Positions 9,305 through 18,599 of a stretch of DNA of 64,000 bases are shown piece by piece. A program made the translations under genes and the position numbers. The number at the start of each line of letters is the position of its first letter. The stretch's first letter is position 1. Origin of the DNA: Oceanimonas baumannii (lineage in GTDB: Bacteria; Pseudomonadota; Gammaproteobacteria; Enterobacterales; Aeromonadaceae); contig NZ_NQJF01000004.1 of the NCBI RefSeq assembly GCF_002245495.1, positions 186,001 to 250,000 of the forward strand, given 5' to 3'. The notes under the pieces are model-generated. The model saw nothing but the letters and a program-made list of their open reading frames with translations. It searched no databases and was not told where the DNA came from.

Positions 9305-10666
9305 ATGACCAAACCCCGCAACCGGCCTAAGGCCGCTGACAAGAACACCCCGCCCTGGGCTGATTATCAGTCCGTTGATTTAATGCTGTGTGACATCAAC
9401 GGCGTTATTCGCGGAAAACGTATTCAGGCCAGTGCCTTTGAAAAAGCGCTGGAACAGGGGATCAGCCTGCCCGCATCGGTATTTGCCCTCGATATTACCG
9501 GACAGACAGTAGAAGAAACCGGCATGGGCCTGGCACAGGGCGACAGCGACCGGGTCTGCCGGCTGCTGCCCCACACCCTGGCCCCCGTCCCCTGGCATAA
9601 AATTCCCTCCGGGCAAATTCTGATGACCATGGAAGACACCGATGGCAGCCCTTTCTTTGCCGATCCCCGCCATGTCCTTCAGCAGGTCCTGGACCGGCTG
9701 AAAGCCAAAGGCCTGCATCCCTGCGTGGCGGTAGAGCTGGAGTTTTATCTGGTTGATCAGAAGGAAGGCGCCGACGGCCTGCCCCAGCCCCCCATTCTGC
9801 CCGGTACCGACGAACGCATGCACGACACTCAGGTGTATTCTCTCGACGATCTCGACAGCTGGGAAGACTTCCTGATACAGGTGGCCGAGGTATGCAAACT
9901 GCAGCACATCCCTGCCGACAACGCCGTGGCCGAATATGCTCCGGGACAGTTTGAAATCAACCTGACCCATCAGCACGATGCCGTGGCGGCCTGCGATCAG
10001 GCCATTCTGCTCAAACGGGCGATCAAGGCCATTGCCATCAAGCAAGGCATGTACGCCACTTTTATGGCCAAGCCCTACAACGGTCAGGCCGGCTCGGGTA
10101 TGCATATTCATGTCAGCCTGCTCGACGACGACGGAAATAATGTGTTTGCCGGCGATCACGAACTATTGCGCCAGGCCATTGCCGGTACCCTCAGTATGCT
10201 GCCCGAATCCATGGCGCTGTTTGCGCCCAATGCCAACTCCTTTCGCCGGCTGCAGCCGCATATGTTTGTACCCCTGCACGCCAGCTGGGGCTTTGACAAC
10301 CGCACCGTGGCGGTGCGTATTCCGTCAGGTGATCCGGCCAGTACCCGGCTGGAGCACAGGGTGGCCGGTGCCGATGCCAACCCTTATCTGGTAGTCGCCG
10401 CCATTCTCGCCGCGGTGGATCATGGTCTCAGTGAACAGTTACATCCGCCAGCCCCCATCCAGGGCGATGCCAATAAACTGGACCTTCCGCTGCTGCCCTA
10501 CCGCTGGCAAAACGCCCTGGACAGATTTGCCCAGTCACACCGGTTATCGCAATATCTGGGCAAGGAGTTTCACCGGGCCTACCTTATCAACAAGCGCTTT
10601 GAGCTGGCCGAGTTCGATCAACACGTCACGCCGCTGGAATACCAGTGGTATCAGCACCTGGTTTAA
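9305..10666 (+). CDS. puuA: Gamma-glutamylputrescine synthetase PuuA-like
   Basis: ATP-dependent ligation of glutamate to putrescine, first step of the Puu pathway; 453 residues. It follows E. coli PuuA closely: LMLCDINGVIRGKRI, LPASVFALDI, DSDRVCRLLPHTL, HPCVAVELEFYLVDQ, VAEYAPGQFEINL, YATFMAKPYNGQAGSGMHIH, ASWGFDNRTVAVRIPSG and HRVAGADANPYLV. The ATG at 9305 is preferred over one at 9221 because AAGGACACACTC directly precedes it and the extra 28 residues resemble nothing in the family. PuuB follows 15 bp downstream. Confidence 0.93.
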   Translation: MTKPRNRPKAADKNTPPWADYQSVDLMLCDINGVIRGKRIQASAFEKALEQGISLPASVFALDITGQTVEETGMGLAQGDSDRVCRLLPHTLAPVPWHKIPSGQILMTMEDTDGSPFFADPRHVLQQVLDRLKAKGLHPCVAVELEFYLVDQKEGADGLPQPPILPGTDERMHDTQVYSLDDLDSWEDFLIQVAEVCKLQHIPADNAVAEYAPGQFEINLTHQHDAVAACDQAILLKRAIKAIAIKQGMYATFMAKPYNGQAGSGMHIHVSLLDDDGNNVFAGDHELLRQAIAGTLSMLPESMALFAPNANSFRRLQPHMFVPLHASWGFDNRTVAVRIPSGDPASTRLEHRVAGADANPYLVVAAILAAVDHGLSEQLHPPAPIQGDANKLDLPLLPYRWQNALDRFAQSHRLSQYLGKEFHRAYLINKRFELAEFDQHVTPLEYQWYQHLV

Positions 10667-10681
10667 GATTTAGGAGCCTTT

Positions 10682-11956
10682 ATGCAGCCTCACGCCGATT
10701 CCTATTATGCCGCTTCTGCCCACCCGGCGCCGGAGTACCCTGCCCTGCACGATAACCTGGAGGTGGATGTGTGCATTGTAGGGGCCGGAATCACCGGCTG
10801 TGCCGCCGCACTCAACCTGGCCGAGCGAGGTTACAGTGTGGCGATGCTGGACAGTCGCCGGATCGGCTGGGGGGCCTCCGGGCGCAGCGGTGGCCAGATG
10901 ATTTTTGGCTATGCCTGTGAGCAAGCCACTCTGACCAGACTCGTGGGAGACAAAGTCAGCCGGCAACTGTGGGATATTTCCACCGAAGCCCTGCAGCAAA
11001 TGCGCCAGCGCATTAAACAGCATAATATTCAGTGCGATCTGGCCAACGGCCACCTGCATGCTGCAGTCAAGCCACGGCATATGAAAGAGCTGGAAAGCTG
11101 GGCTGACAGCCTGCGCAGGGATTACGGTTATGACTCGCTGCAGATGTGGAGCCGGGAGCAGGTACAGGAGCAGATGAGCAGCAATGCCTACCTTGGCGGC
11201 CTCTATGACGCTGCCAGTGGCCATGTGCACCCGCTTAACTATACGCTGGGGCTGGCAGGTGCGGCGGCAAAGGCCGGTGCACGCTTTTTTGAATACACCC
11301 CCGCAACCCGCATTGAACAGGGTGAACATCCGGTGGTACATACCCCTCATGGTCTGGTGCGCTGCCGCCACCTGCTGTTATGCGGTAATGCATATCTGGA
11401 AGATATCGCCCCGGACATTGAACGCAAAATCATGCCGGTTGGCACCTACATTACCGCCACCGAGCCCCTGGGTGAGCAACGGGCCAAATCGCTCATTGCC
11501 AATAACATGGCGGTGGCCGACATCAACTTTGTGCTCGACTATTTCCGCCTGAGTGCCGACCACCGGCTGCTGTTCGGCGGACGGGTCAGCTACTCCGGGC
11601 TGGATCCGGTGAACCTGGCGGCATCCATGGGCAAGCGTCTGCGTCATGTGTTCCCTCAGCTGACGGAGGTAAAACAACAGTACACCTGGGGGGGCTACGT
11701 GGGCATCACCATGAACCGGGCACCTCACTTCGGCCGGCTGAATGGTAACGTCTATTTTGCCCAGGGCTTCTCCGGTCACGGCATCGCCCTCACCGGTATG
11801 GCCGGCAGCCTGATGGCCGACGCTATCGCCGGCAGTGCCGAACGCTTTGATTTGTTCTCCCGCATTCCGCACCGGGACTTTCCCGGTGGCCGGCTATTGC
11901 GCACGCCGGCACTGGTACTGGCCATGGCCTGGTACCGGCTGCGGGATCTGTTGTAA
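10682..11956 (+). CDS. puuB: Gamma-glutamylputrescine oxidoreductase PuuB-like
   Basis: FAD-dependent amine oxidase of the DAO family, 424 residues, oxidising gamma-glutamylputrescine to the aminobutyraldehyde with H2O2. The N-terminal dinucleotide fold reads VDVCIVGAGITGCAAALNLAERGYS (about residues 28-52), followed by RRIGWGASGRSGGQMIFGY. The C-terminal FAD contact is NVYFAQGFSGHGIALTG (about 358-374). Ribosome site TAGGAGCC precedes the ATG. It is in operon with puuA. The next enzymes, PuuC (aldehyde dehydrogenase) and PuuD (hydrolase), are not in this window. Confidence 0.9.
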   Translation: MQPHADSYYAASAHPAPEYPALHDNLEVDVCIVGAGITGCAAALNLAERGYSVAMLDSRRIGWGASGRSGGQMIFGYACEQATLTRLVGDKVSRQLWDISTEALQQMRQRIKQHNIQCDLANGHLHAAVKPRHMKELESWADSLRRDYGYDSLQMWSREQVQEQMSSNAYLGGLYDAASGHVHPLNYTLGLAGAAAKAGARFFEYTPATRIEQGEHPVVHTPHGLVRCRHLLLCGNAYLEDIAPDIERKIMPVGTYITATEPLGEQRAKSLIANNMAVADINFVLDYFRLSADHRLLFGGRVSYSGLDPVNLAASMGKRLRHVFPQLTEVKQQYTWGGYVGITMNRAPHFGRLNGNVYFAQGFSGHGIALTGMAGSLMADAIAGSAERFDLFSRIPHRDFPGGRLLRTPALVLAMAWYRLRDLL

Positions 11957-12005
11957 ATGTGAGCGGAATATGCTCCAGTGAAGACAGGAACAAGGAGGCG
12001 GCCTG

Positions 12006-12266
12006 ATGGAGCAACTGGAGTTTTTTGATGTACCCAGCCCCTGTATTGGCGTCTGCCAGGTTAACAACAGGGGCTACTGTAAAGGCTGCTTCCGCAGCCG
12101 GGACGAGCGCTTCAACTGGCTGAAATATACACCCGCCCAGCGCCGGGACGTGATCCGCCTGTGTCAGGATCGCAAACGCCGGGTACTGGCTGCCGCCCGC
12201 AAGAAACAGCTGGAGCTGGAACTCGAGCAGCAGAATGCACCGCCTCAGGACACACTGCCACTGTAA
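12006..12266 (+). CDS. DUF1289 family small protein
   Basis: An 86-residue protein with the DUF1289 pattern: SPCIGVCQVNNRGYCKGCFRS (four cysteines, likely a metal-binding knuckle) followed by RDERFNWLKYTPAQRRDVI. The C-terminal third is a highly charged helix (RKRRVLAAARKKQLELELE). AAGGAGG precedes the ATG and the gene lies 49 bp after puuB, so it may be co-transcribed. Function unknown; family members often sit beside oxidoreductases. Confidence 0.85.
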   Translation: MEQLEFFDVPSPCIGVCQVNNRGYCKGCFRSRDERFNWLKYTPAQRRDVIRLCQDRKRRVLAAARKKQLELELEQQNAPPQDTLPL

Positions 12267-12286
12267 TATGAACCGTATAGCATATT

Positions 12287-12432
12287 GTTACCCTCGCGAA
12301 GATGCTGACGGGAGTCCATGCATGGCCCGGCATAATTCGACCGTAAGACGCCGTGTTTCTGGGTTCCCGTCAGCACGGGAATGACGGATATCAAAGCAAT
12401 GTCATCCTCGTGAAGGTGCTGACGGGAGTGAC
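12287..12432. repeat. Cluster of three REP-like palindromic repeats
   Basis: Three related units lie within 146 bp. Copy A (12287-12317) and copy C (12401-12432) share the pattern CCTCG.GAAG.TGCTGACGGGAGT in the same orientation. Copy B (12361-12385, GTTCCCGTCAGCACGGGAAT) is inverted and forms a perfect hairpin. The cluster fills the gap between DUF1289 and the convergent hydrolase gene, and copy C runs into the hydrolase reading frame. The layout resembles a bacterial interspersed mosaic element. The hairpins may also act as the shared 3' boundary of the two genes. Confidence 0.75.
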
Positions 12433-13278
12433 GGCCAAACGCTCACTTATCAGCCCGGCAATGCTTGCCGCTGGCTCATGCTCCAGATGCATATGGTGGC
12501 CACCATCGAGCACCTGTAAGGTGAGATCGGGCACCAGATCAAGCAACGGCCGGACACCCTCAAGCTCATTGCCGTGTTTGGCCATCAGCAGCAGCACCGG
12601 CATGCTCAGCCTCTGTAAAAACGCCGCAACCTGCTCGTCACACAGGCGCACTACCGACGGCTGCGACAGCGCAATATCATGTTGCCAGCACCAGCCGTCC
12701 GCGGTTTGCTTAAGGCTGCGGGCCAGCAGCCATTTCGCCGCCTCCCTGCTCACCGGGTAACGCCCGCTCATGCGTGCCTGTAAGGCATCGTCGAAGCTGG
12801 CATAAGGCCGCCATCCGCGACGGCGAATGCGCTTGCCTTTTTTCAGCGCCGCCGCCATTTGCTCGGGCAGCGTGTCAGCGGCATAAGTGCGCGGGGCCAG
12901 ACCGTCAAGCAGGAACAAGCGGCTTACCCGTTCGGGAAAAGCCCCCGCCAGCAGGGTGGCCACACTGGCCCCCATGGAATGCCCAAGCAAGGCCACGGTC
13001 TGCAGCTTCAGGGCGTCGAGCAGGGCCAGCACATCGGCTACGTTGTCCCAAATGTAATAGGGTTGCCCGGGAGCACGGTGATCCGAGCGGCCATGTCCGG
13101 CCAGATCCGGTGCAATCAGCCGCACCTCGGGTAATAGCTGTGCCAGCAGGGTAAAGCTGGCCGCATTATCCAGCCAGCCGTGCAGCGCCACCAGCGGCAC
13201 TCCATCGGCCTTGCCCCACTCCATGACCGCCAGCCGGCGGCCATCAAGGTCTATGTGGTATTCCCGAGGCTCAGTCAT
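12391..13278 (-). CDS. Alpha/beta-fold hydrolase (SERHL-like)
   Basis: A 295-residue serine hydrolase. It has the oxyanion motif ALHGWLDNAASF (about residues 28-40), DLAGHGRSDHR, the nucleophile elbow ALLGHSMGASVATLL (Ser about 100) and a late His in LDGGHHMHLEH (about 260-270). The WLDNAASF stretch is typical of the SERHL group. Substrate unknown. Its ATG overlaps the 3' end of metQ by 8 bp, so both are probably one transcript under MetJ control. The last dozen residues (VTPVSTFTRMTLL) are encoded by a palindromic repeat, so the native C-terminus was probably overwritten or extended. Confidence 0.85.
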   Translation of the reverse strand: MTEPREYHIDLDGRRLAVMEWGKADGVPLVALHGWLDNAASFTLLAQLLPEVRLIAPDLAGHGRSDHRAPGQPYYIWDNVADVLALLDALKLQTVALLGHSMGASVATLLAGAFPERVSRLFLLDGLAPRTYAADTLPEQMAAALKKGKRIRRRGWRPYASFDDALQARMSGRYPVSREAAKWLLARSLKQTADGWCWQHDIALSQPSVVRLCDEQVAAFLQRLSMPVLLLMAKHGNELEGVRPLLDLVPDLTLQVLDGGHHMHLEHEPAASIAGLISERLAVTPVSTFTRMTLL

Positions 13279-14071
13279 GCCAGGATTCAGGATATTTGTA
13301 GCCTTCGAAACGTTTTACCGCATAGTCTCTGAATGACTCGCTGTTATAAGCCTCAATAACGTCCTGCACAAAATCCTTGTTTTTGTCTTCGCCGCGCACC
13401 ACTACCCAGTTAATAAAGTCATAGCTGCGTTCGAGAAACAAACCTTCGCTGAAGGGAATGCCGCTCGACGCCGCATAGTTGCCGTTGATCACCGAGAAGT
13501 CCACATCCTGACGCGAACGCGGCAGCTGGGCCGCTTCCAGCATGATTAGCTTGATGCCGTAAGGATTATCGGCCACATCAAACTCGCTGGCTTTCAGGGG
13601 GTCAATACCTTCTTTCAGCGTCAGCCAGCCCATTTCTTCCAGCATCAGCAACGCCCGGGCCTGATTGGTGGGGTCATTAGGAATGGCTACCGTGCTGCCT
13701 GCCGTCACTTGTTCCAGTGAGTCCGATTTGCCGGAATAGAGCCCCATCGGGCCGGTGGGCACCTGCGTAATGGGGCTCAGTTCCAGTCCCCGGCTTTGAC
13801 TGAAGGTATCCAGATAAGGCTTATGCTGGAAGCAGTTCACATCCAGCGAGCCTTCAGCGAGAGCCAGATTGGGCATGACATAGTCAGTGAACTCCACCAG
13901 CTTCACCGTGTATCCCTGCGCTTCCAGTTGAGGCTTGATGGACTCGGTCACCATGTCGGCAAAGTCACCCACTGTGGTGCCGATCACAATTTCTTTTTTG
14001 CTCTCGTCCACTGCCAACAGCGGAAAAGAGCACAGGGCCAGTAACGGCAGAGCGAGGGAAAGACGGGACAT
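13271..14071 (-). CDS. metQ: Methionine-binding protein MetQ (orphan)
   Basis: Periplasmic D/L-methionine-binding protein of the NlpA/MetQ family. The chosen start (14071) has AAAGGAG before it, gives a signal peptide of about 20 residues (MSRLSLALPLLALCSFPLLA) and a 266-residue product. Family marks are KEIVIGTTVGDFADMV, VKLVEFTDYVMPNLALAEGSLDVNCFQHKPYLD, IAIPNDPTNQARALLMLE-like and INGNYAASSG. There is no clear lipobox at the cleavage site, so it may be soluble. No metN or metI lies nearby. A MetJ operator upstream strongly supports the methionine role. Confidence 0.9.
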   Translation of the reverse strand: MSRLSLALPLLALCSFPLLAVDESKKEIVIGTTVGDFADMVTESIKPQLEAQGYTVKLVEFTDYVMPNLALAEGSLDVNCFQHKPYLDTFSQSRGLELSPITQVPTGPMGLYSGKSDSLEQVTAGSTVAIPNDPTNQARALLMLEEMGWLTLKEGIDPLKASEFDVADNPYGIKLIMLEAAQLPRSRQDVDFSVINGNYAASSGIPFSEGLFLERSYDFINWVVVRGEDKNKDFVQDVIEAYNSESFRDYAVKRFEGYKYPESWHD

Positions 14072-14106
14072 GAGCACTCCTTTGGCAATTGAATAACGCA
14101 AAAAAC

Positions 14107-14122
14107 AGACGTTTAGACGTCC
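14107..14122. promoter_or_regulatory. MetJ operator (two MET boxes)
   Basis: AGACGTTT directly followed by AGACGTCC matches the tandem 8-bp MET box (consensus AGACGTCT) at 7 and 6 positions or better on either strand. It lies 36 bp upstream of the metQ ATG, where repression of the metQ promoter would be expected. MetJ with S-adenosylmethionine is the known ligand in Gammaproteobacteria. Confidence 0.8.
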
Positions 14123-14163
14123 ATAATATTAAAGCGGATTCAAACAGGCAATGGATTTCTTGG

Positions 14164-14880
14164 CTAAACGCCCCGCTCATTGTTCCAGATAATCACATGC
14201 AGCTGAGGCAACACCCTGGCCTCAAACCAGCCGTCGGCCGTTACTTTATCCACCAGCCAGCGCAGCCTGGCATTAAGGGCATCAAGATCGGTTTCCCGCT
14301 CCGGCTCGTCCGGGGTAGCCGGTACAGGATTACAGGGTTGCAGGGTAAGCGGCAGTTGCGGGTACTGCGCAGCAAACTCCCGCGCCCACCGGTAATCGGT
14401 CTCGTCGGCGATCACCAGCTTGAGCGTCACACGGGTGTGCTCACCGGCTGCGGCCAGACATTCACCGAACCTGCTTTGGCTGAAGGCCATGCCGGACGAG
14501 GGAGGCTTGGGACTCAGGGTCAGGTGATCCAGCTGGCCAAACCACTTCTGCGCTTTGCTGCCCTGGGTTTCAATGGCAAAGGTATAACCCTTGTCATGCC
14601 CCAGTTGCAACAGGTCACCCAGCGGCTGCAGCGCCGGATTGCCACCGGACAGGGTAATCAGCAGCGGCCGGCCGCCGCTCAGACGCTCCACTTCAGCCAG
14701 TACCGCTCCGGCGCTCATCGGTGTCCAGTCAGCCCTGAAACGGGGCTCAACCGCATACAGGGTATCGCACCAGCTGCAGCGGAAGTCACAGCCACCGGTA
14801 CGCACAAAGACGGTAGGAACCCCGGTCAGGGCCCCTTCCCCCTGAATGGTGGGGCCAAAGATTTCGCTGATGGCAATCAT
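14164..14880 (-). CDS. queE: 7-carboxy-7-deazaguanine synthase QueE
   Basis: Radical-SAM enzyme converting 6-carboxytetrahydropterin to 7-carboxy-7-deazaguanine in queuosine precursor synthesis. Length is 238 residues. The radical-SAM cluster motif is FVRTGGCDFRCSWCDT (CxxxCxxC near residues 30-38), with the GGNPALQP segment near residue 80 for SAM binding and SEIFGPTIQGEG at the N-terminus, typical of QueE. It overlaps the end of queD by 4 bp, so it is last in a queC-queD-queE operon. Confidence 0.95.
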   Translation of the reverse strand: MIAISEIFGPTIQGEGALTGVPTVFVRTGGCDFRCSWCDTLYAVEPRFRADWTPMSAGAVLAEVERLSGGRPLLITLSGGNPALQPLGDLLQLGHDKGYTFAIETQGSKAQKWFGQLDHLTLSPKPPSSGMAFSQSRFGECLAAAGEHTRVTLKLVIADETDYRWAREFAAQYPQLPLTLQPCNPVPATPDEPERETDLDALNARLRWLVDKVTADGWFEARVLPQLHVIIWNNERGV

Positions 14881-15233
14881 GGCCGGAACTCTGCCCAGGT
14901 TTTGGGGGTTTCCGACACCGCCACGGCACTGACCTCGGGCCAGCGCACGCTCGCCCAGTCATACAGGTGCCGGGCCAGCCGTTCGGCAGTAGTGCACTCG
15001 TTCCCCAGTACCTCGTTGAGATGACGATGGTCGAGCTTGTCGTCGATATACTCTTTAAACGCCTTGAGCTCGAGGTAGTCACGCACAAAGCCGTACTGAT
15101 CGAGCTGTTCGCTCTGCAGCTCGATCACCACCACATAGTTATGGCCGTGCAGCCGGGCACAGGGATGCCAGTCGGGCATTTGCTTGAGCTGGTGGGAGGC
15201 GGAGAAATGAAACTCCTTTTTAATGGTGTACAT
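14877..15233 (-). CDS. queD: 6-carboxytetrahydropterin synthase QueD
   Basis: Converts 7,8-dihydroneopterin triphosphate to 6-carboxytetrahydropterin; 118 residues, normal for QueD. Zinc-binding histidines lie in FHFSASHQL and ARLHGHNYVV, and the catalytic Cys-type motif lies in MPDWHPCARLHGHN. DKLDHRHLNEV and PTAERL-like CTTAERLARHLYDW follow. Its ATG overlaps the queC stop by one base and its end overlaps queE. Confidence 0.95.
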   Translation of the reverse strand: MYTIKKEFHFSASHQLKQMPDWHPCARLHGHNYVVVIELQSEQLDQYGFVRDYLELKAFKEYIDDKLDHRHLNEVLGNECTTAERLARHLYDWASVRWPEVSAVAVSETPKTWAEFRP

Positions 15234-15934
15234 TAAGCCCCCTTCACCCTGGCCACCGCATCGCGCCAGTATTGTTCGTCTTTATAAGGAGTAGGATCGG
15301 CCACCCCCGCCAGCACCATGGCCTCAATGCGCTCCACGCAGGTACCACAGCGGCCGCAATGCACTTCGCCACCTTCGTAGCAGGACCAGGTCTCGGCTAC
15401 CGGTACACGGTAACGGGCTGCATCGCGGGCGATCTCGGTTTTGTCGGTGTCCACATAAGGTGCCAGCAACGCCACTTCGGCCACGCCGTCGAGGGCCCGG
15501 GCCTGCATCTCGCCAAACAGGCGGATAAAGTCGGGCCGGCAATCGGGATAGATGAAATGGTCGCCACCGTGCACCGCCAGGGCCACCGTATCGAGGCCGC
15601 GGGCGGCAGCCACGCCAAACGCGATGGTCAGCATGATGGCATTGCGGTTGGGCACCACCGTAACCTTCATGTTTTCTTCGCTGTAGTGACCGTGGGGCAC
15701 ATCAATGTCATCGGTGAGTGCCGAGCCGGAAAGCTGGCGACCGATATGAGCGATGTCCATAACCAGATGAGGAACACCGAGGCGCTCGGCACACAGGCGG
15801 GCGGCCTCGATTTCTTTTTTATGACGCTGACCGTAGTCGAAGGTCAGCAGAGCGCCGAGGGACTGCTCCGCCGCCAGCCGCCAGGCCAGGGTAACGGAGT
15901 CGAATCCACCGGAGCAGATCAACAGTGCTTTCAT
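15233..15934 (-). CDS. queC: 7-cyano-7-deazaguanine synthase QueC
   Basis: ATP-dependent conversion of 7-carboxy-7-deazaguanine to preQ0; 233 residues from the chosen ATG. The N-terminal P-loop-like motif LICSGGFDSVTLAW (residues 5-18) and the C-terminal zinc ribbon CYEGGEVHCGRCGTCVERIEA (four Cys near residues 190-205) define the family. The start at 15934 is preferred over an in-frame one at 16009 because AAGGACAC lies just before it and the motif sits at the normal distance. First gene of queCDE. No preQ1 riboswitch was recognised upstream. Confidence 0.95.
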   Translation of the reverse strand: MKALLICSGGFDSVTLAWRLAAEQSLGALLTFDYGQRHKKEIEAARLCAERLGVPHLVMDIAHIGRQLSGSALTDDIDVPHGHYSEENMKVTVVPNRNAIMLTIAFGVAAARGLDTVALAVHGGDHFIYPDCRPDFIRLFGEMQARALDGVAEVALLAPYVDTDKTEIARDAARYRVPVAETWSCYEGGEVHCGRCGTCVERIEAMVLAGVADPTPYKDEQYWRDAVARVKGA

Positions 15935-16052
15935 ATTGTGTCCTTGTTTTGTCCGGGTAGGCTGCGACCGGCTTAAAAATCGGAGGCCATTGTAACGGTC
16001 CGGTAACACATGTCTAGTTTTATCTGAAGATGGTTTCGCTGGAAGCTGGCCA

Positions 16053-16078
16053 CAAAAAAGGGCGCCGAAGCGCCCTTT
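16053..16078 (-). terminator. Rho-independent terminator of ppsA
   Basis: On the minus strand AAAGGGCGC-TTCG-GCGCCCTTTTTT forms a 9-bp stem with a UUCG loop and a T-tract, 17 bp after the ppsA stop. It also insulates queC from read-through. Confidence 0.9.
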
Positions 16079-16094
16079 GAATCCACTTTATGGA

Positions 16095-18476
16095 TTAGTG
16101 CTTGGCGTGCTCCGCCAGGTACAGCCAGGTGTCGATGACGGTGTCCGGGTTAAGGGAGACCGAATCAATACCCTGCTCCACCAGCCAGGCAGCGAAGTCA
16201 GCATGATCCGAAGGTCCCTGACCGCAGATCCCCACGTACTTGCCAGCCTTGCGGGCGGCCTGAATGGCCATGGCCAGCAGTGCCTTGACCGCCTCGTCAC
16301 GCTCGTCGAAGGAGCCGGCCACCAGACCCGAATCCCGATCCAGGCCCAGGGTAAGCTGGGTCATGTCGTTGGAGCCGATGGAGAAACCGTCAAAGTGAGC
16401 CAGGAACTTATCGGCCAGCAGGGCGTTGGACGGCAGTTCGCACATCATGATCACCTTGAGGCCGTTCTCGCCGCGCTTGAGACCATTTTCTCCCAGGATA
16501 TCGATCACTGATGCCGCTTCATCCAGTGTACGCACGAAGGGGATCATAATCTCGACGTTGGTCAGGCCCATCTCTTCGCGTACCCGCTTCATGGCTTCAC
16601 ATTCCATGGCAAAGCAGTCCCGGAAATCTTCGGAGATATAGCGGGAAGCACCACGGAAGCCCAGCATCGGGTTTTCTTCATCCGGCTCGTAGGCATCGCC
16701 ACCGAGCAGATTGGCGTATTCATTCGACTTGAAGTCGGACATACGCACGATCACCCGCTCCGGCCAGAAGGCGGAGGCCAGTGTGGCGATACCTTCTGTG
16801 AGCTTGGCGACAAAGAACTCCCGCGGGCTGTCATAACCGGCGATAATTTCATCAATTTTGAGCTTGAGATCAGCACTTTGACCGTCATAGTTCAGCAGCG
16901 CCTTGGGGTGCACGCCAATCATGCGGTTAATGATGAACTCCAGACGAGCCAGGCCCACGCCGGCGTTGGGCAGCTGCGCGAAGTCAAACGCCCGGTCCGG
17001 GTTGCCCACATTCATCATCACTTTCACCGGAGAAACAGGCATGGAGCCTACTTCAGAGGTGTTCACGCTGAACTCCAGCTTGCCATTGTAGATGAAACCG
17101 GTGTCGCCTTCGGCACAGGAAACCGTGACCAGCTGACCGTCTTTTACCAGTTCGGTGGCATTGCCACAGCCCACCACAGCGGGGATACCGAGTTCACGGG
17201 CAATAATGGCGGCATGGCAGGTACGTCCACCCCGGTTGGTGACGATGGCGGCGGCCCGCTTCATGATCGGCTCCCAGTCCGGGTCGGTCATGTCAGTCAC
17301 CAGAACGTCGCCGGCCTTGATTTCATCCATCTGATCAATGGAGTCGATAACCTTGGCAGTACCGGCACCAATCTTGTGACCAATGGCCCGACCTTCGGCA
17401 ATCACATCGCCCTGCTGACTGAGTGCAAAACGCTCCAGCACATTGGCATCCTGACGGCTGCGTACCGTTTCCGGACGGGCCTGTACGATATAAAGCTTGC
17501 CGTCTGCACCATCTTTTGCCCACTCAATGTCCATCGGACGCTGGTAGTGCTTTTCGATGATCATGGCCTGCTTGGCCAGCTCCATCACTTCGTCATTGGT
17601 GAGGGAGAACTGACGGCGCTCTTCCCGGCTGGTTTCCTTGATATCCACCTGCTTGCCAAGTTCGGCACCGCCGGCGTAGATCATTTTCTGCAGCTTGGAA
17701 CCCAGTGTTTTACGCACCACCGCAGGGCGGCCGGCCTTGAGCGTCGGCTTGTGCACGTAAAACTCATCGGGGTTCACAGCACCCTGCACCACCATTTCAC
17801 CCAGACCCCAGGCGGAAGTCACAAACACCACCTGATCAAAGCCGGACTCGGTGTCCAGAGTGAACATGACGCCAGAGGCAGCAATGTCGGAGCGCACCAT
17901 GCGCTGAATACCGGCAGACAGTGCCACCCCTTTGTGGTCATAACCCTGGTGCACACGGTAAGAAATGGCCCGGTCATTAAACAGAGAGGCGAACACATGC
18001 TTGATGGCTTCCATCACCGCATCCAGGCCGCGGACGTTGAGGAAGGTTTCCTGCTGACCTGCGAAAGAGGCGTCGGGCATGTCTTCGGCGGTGGCAGAAG
18101 AGCGCACCGCAAAGGAGGCAGCGTCACCGGCTTTGCCACACAACTCCGCATAAGCATCGCGAATGGCGTTTTCCAGCTCAGGCTGGAAAGGAGTGTCAAT
18201 CACCCACTGGCGAATGGACTTGCCTGCCTCACCGAGAGCAGCAATGTTGTCCACATCGAGTTTGTCGAGCAGATCGTGAATACGATCATTAAGTCCGCTC
18301 TGCTCAAGAAATTCGTTAAACGCATAGGCGGTCGTCGCAAAGCCACCGGGTACCGATACACCGGCACCGGCCAGCTGGCTGATCATCTCGCCCAAGGAGG
18401 CATTCTTGCCACCAACCCGGTCTACATCGTTCATGCCGAGTTGTTCATACCAAATCACATATTCCTGCACTGCCAC
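16095..18476 (-). CDS. ppsA: Phosphoenolpyruvate synthase PpsA
   Basis: Pyruvate + ATP + H2O to phosphoenolpyruvate + AMP + Pi, the gluconeogenic step from three-carbon substrates. It is 793 residues long, as E. coli PpsA. The N-terminal ATP-grasp part ([41 protein letters not shown]) is followed by the swivelling phosphohistidine domain with [21 protein letters not shown] (catalytic His about 420) and the C-terminal PEP/pyruvate barrel ([38 protein letters not shown] with the catalytic Cys). Divergent from its regulator ppsR. Reading frame intact. Confidence 0.97.
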   Translation of the reverse strand: MAVQEYVIWYEQLGMNDVDRVGGKNASLGEMISQLAGAGVSVPGGFATTAYAFNEFLEQSGLNDRIHDLLDKLDVDNIAALGEAGKSIRQWVIDTPFQPELENAIRDAYAELCGKAGDAASFAVRSSATAEDMPDASFAGQQETFLNVRGLDAVMEAIKHVFASLFNDRAISYRVHQGYDHKGVALSAGIQRMVRSDIAASGVMFTLDTESGFDQVVFVTSAWGLGEMVVQGAVNPDEFYVHKPTLKAGRPAVVRKTLGSKLQKMIYAGGAELGKQVDIKETSREERRQFSLTNDEVMELAKQAMIIEKHYQRPMDIEWAKDGADGKLYIVQARPETVRSRQDANVLERFALSQQGDVIAEGRAIGHKIGAGTAKVIDSIDQMDEIKAGDVLVTDMTDPDWEPIMKRAAAIVTNRGGRTCHAAIIARELGIPAVVGCGNATELVKDGQLVTVSCAEGDTGFIYNGKLEFSVNTSEVGSMPVSPVKVMMNVGNPDRAFDFAQLPNAGVGLARLEFIINRMIGVHPKALLNYDGQSADLKLKIDEIIAGYDSPREFFVAKLTEGIATLASAFWPERVIVRMSDFKSNEYANLLGGDAYEPDEENPMLGFRGASRYISEDFRDCFAMECEAMKRVREEMGLTNVEIMIPFVRTLDEAASVIDILGENGLKRGENGLKVIMMCELPSNALLADKFLAHFDGFSIGSNDMTQLTLGLDRDSGLVAGSFDERDEAVKALLAMAIQAARKAGKYVGICGQGPSDHADFAAWLVEQGIDSVSLNPDTVIDTWLYLAEHAKH

Positions 18477-18599
18477 GTCTCCACAAAAAGGGGTTGGGAT
18501 ATCCGTATCTCATCAGATTTCTGTGTAGGGTCAGGACCTTTGATATTGTTGTAATGATATGGGCCTGTACACGGTTTTGATTCTACAATGGCCCGGAAA

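Noticed and set aside
15935-16052. preQ1 riboswitch before queC
   Set aside because: No preQ1-I or preQ1-II core sequence could be identified.
16878-18554. 558-codon open frame antisense to ppsA
   Set aside because: Strong codon-bias shadow of a conserved gene; composition rich in His/Gly/Arg with no domain and no ribosome site.
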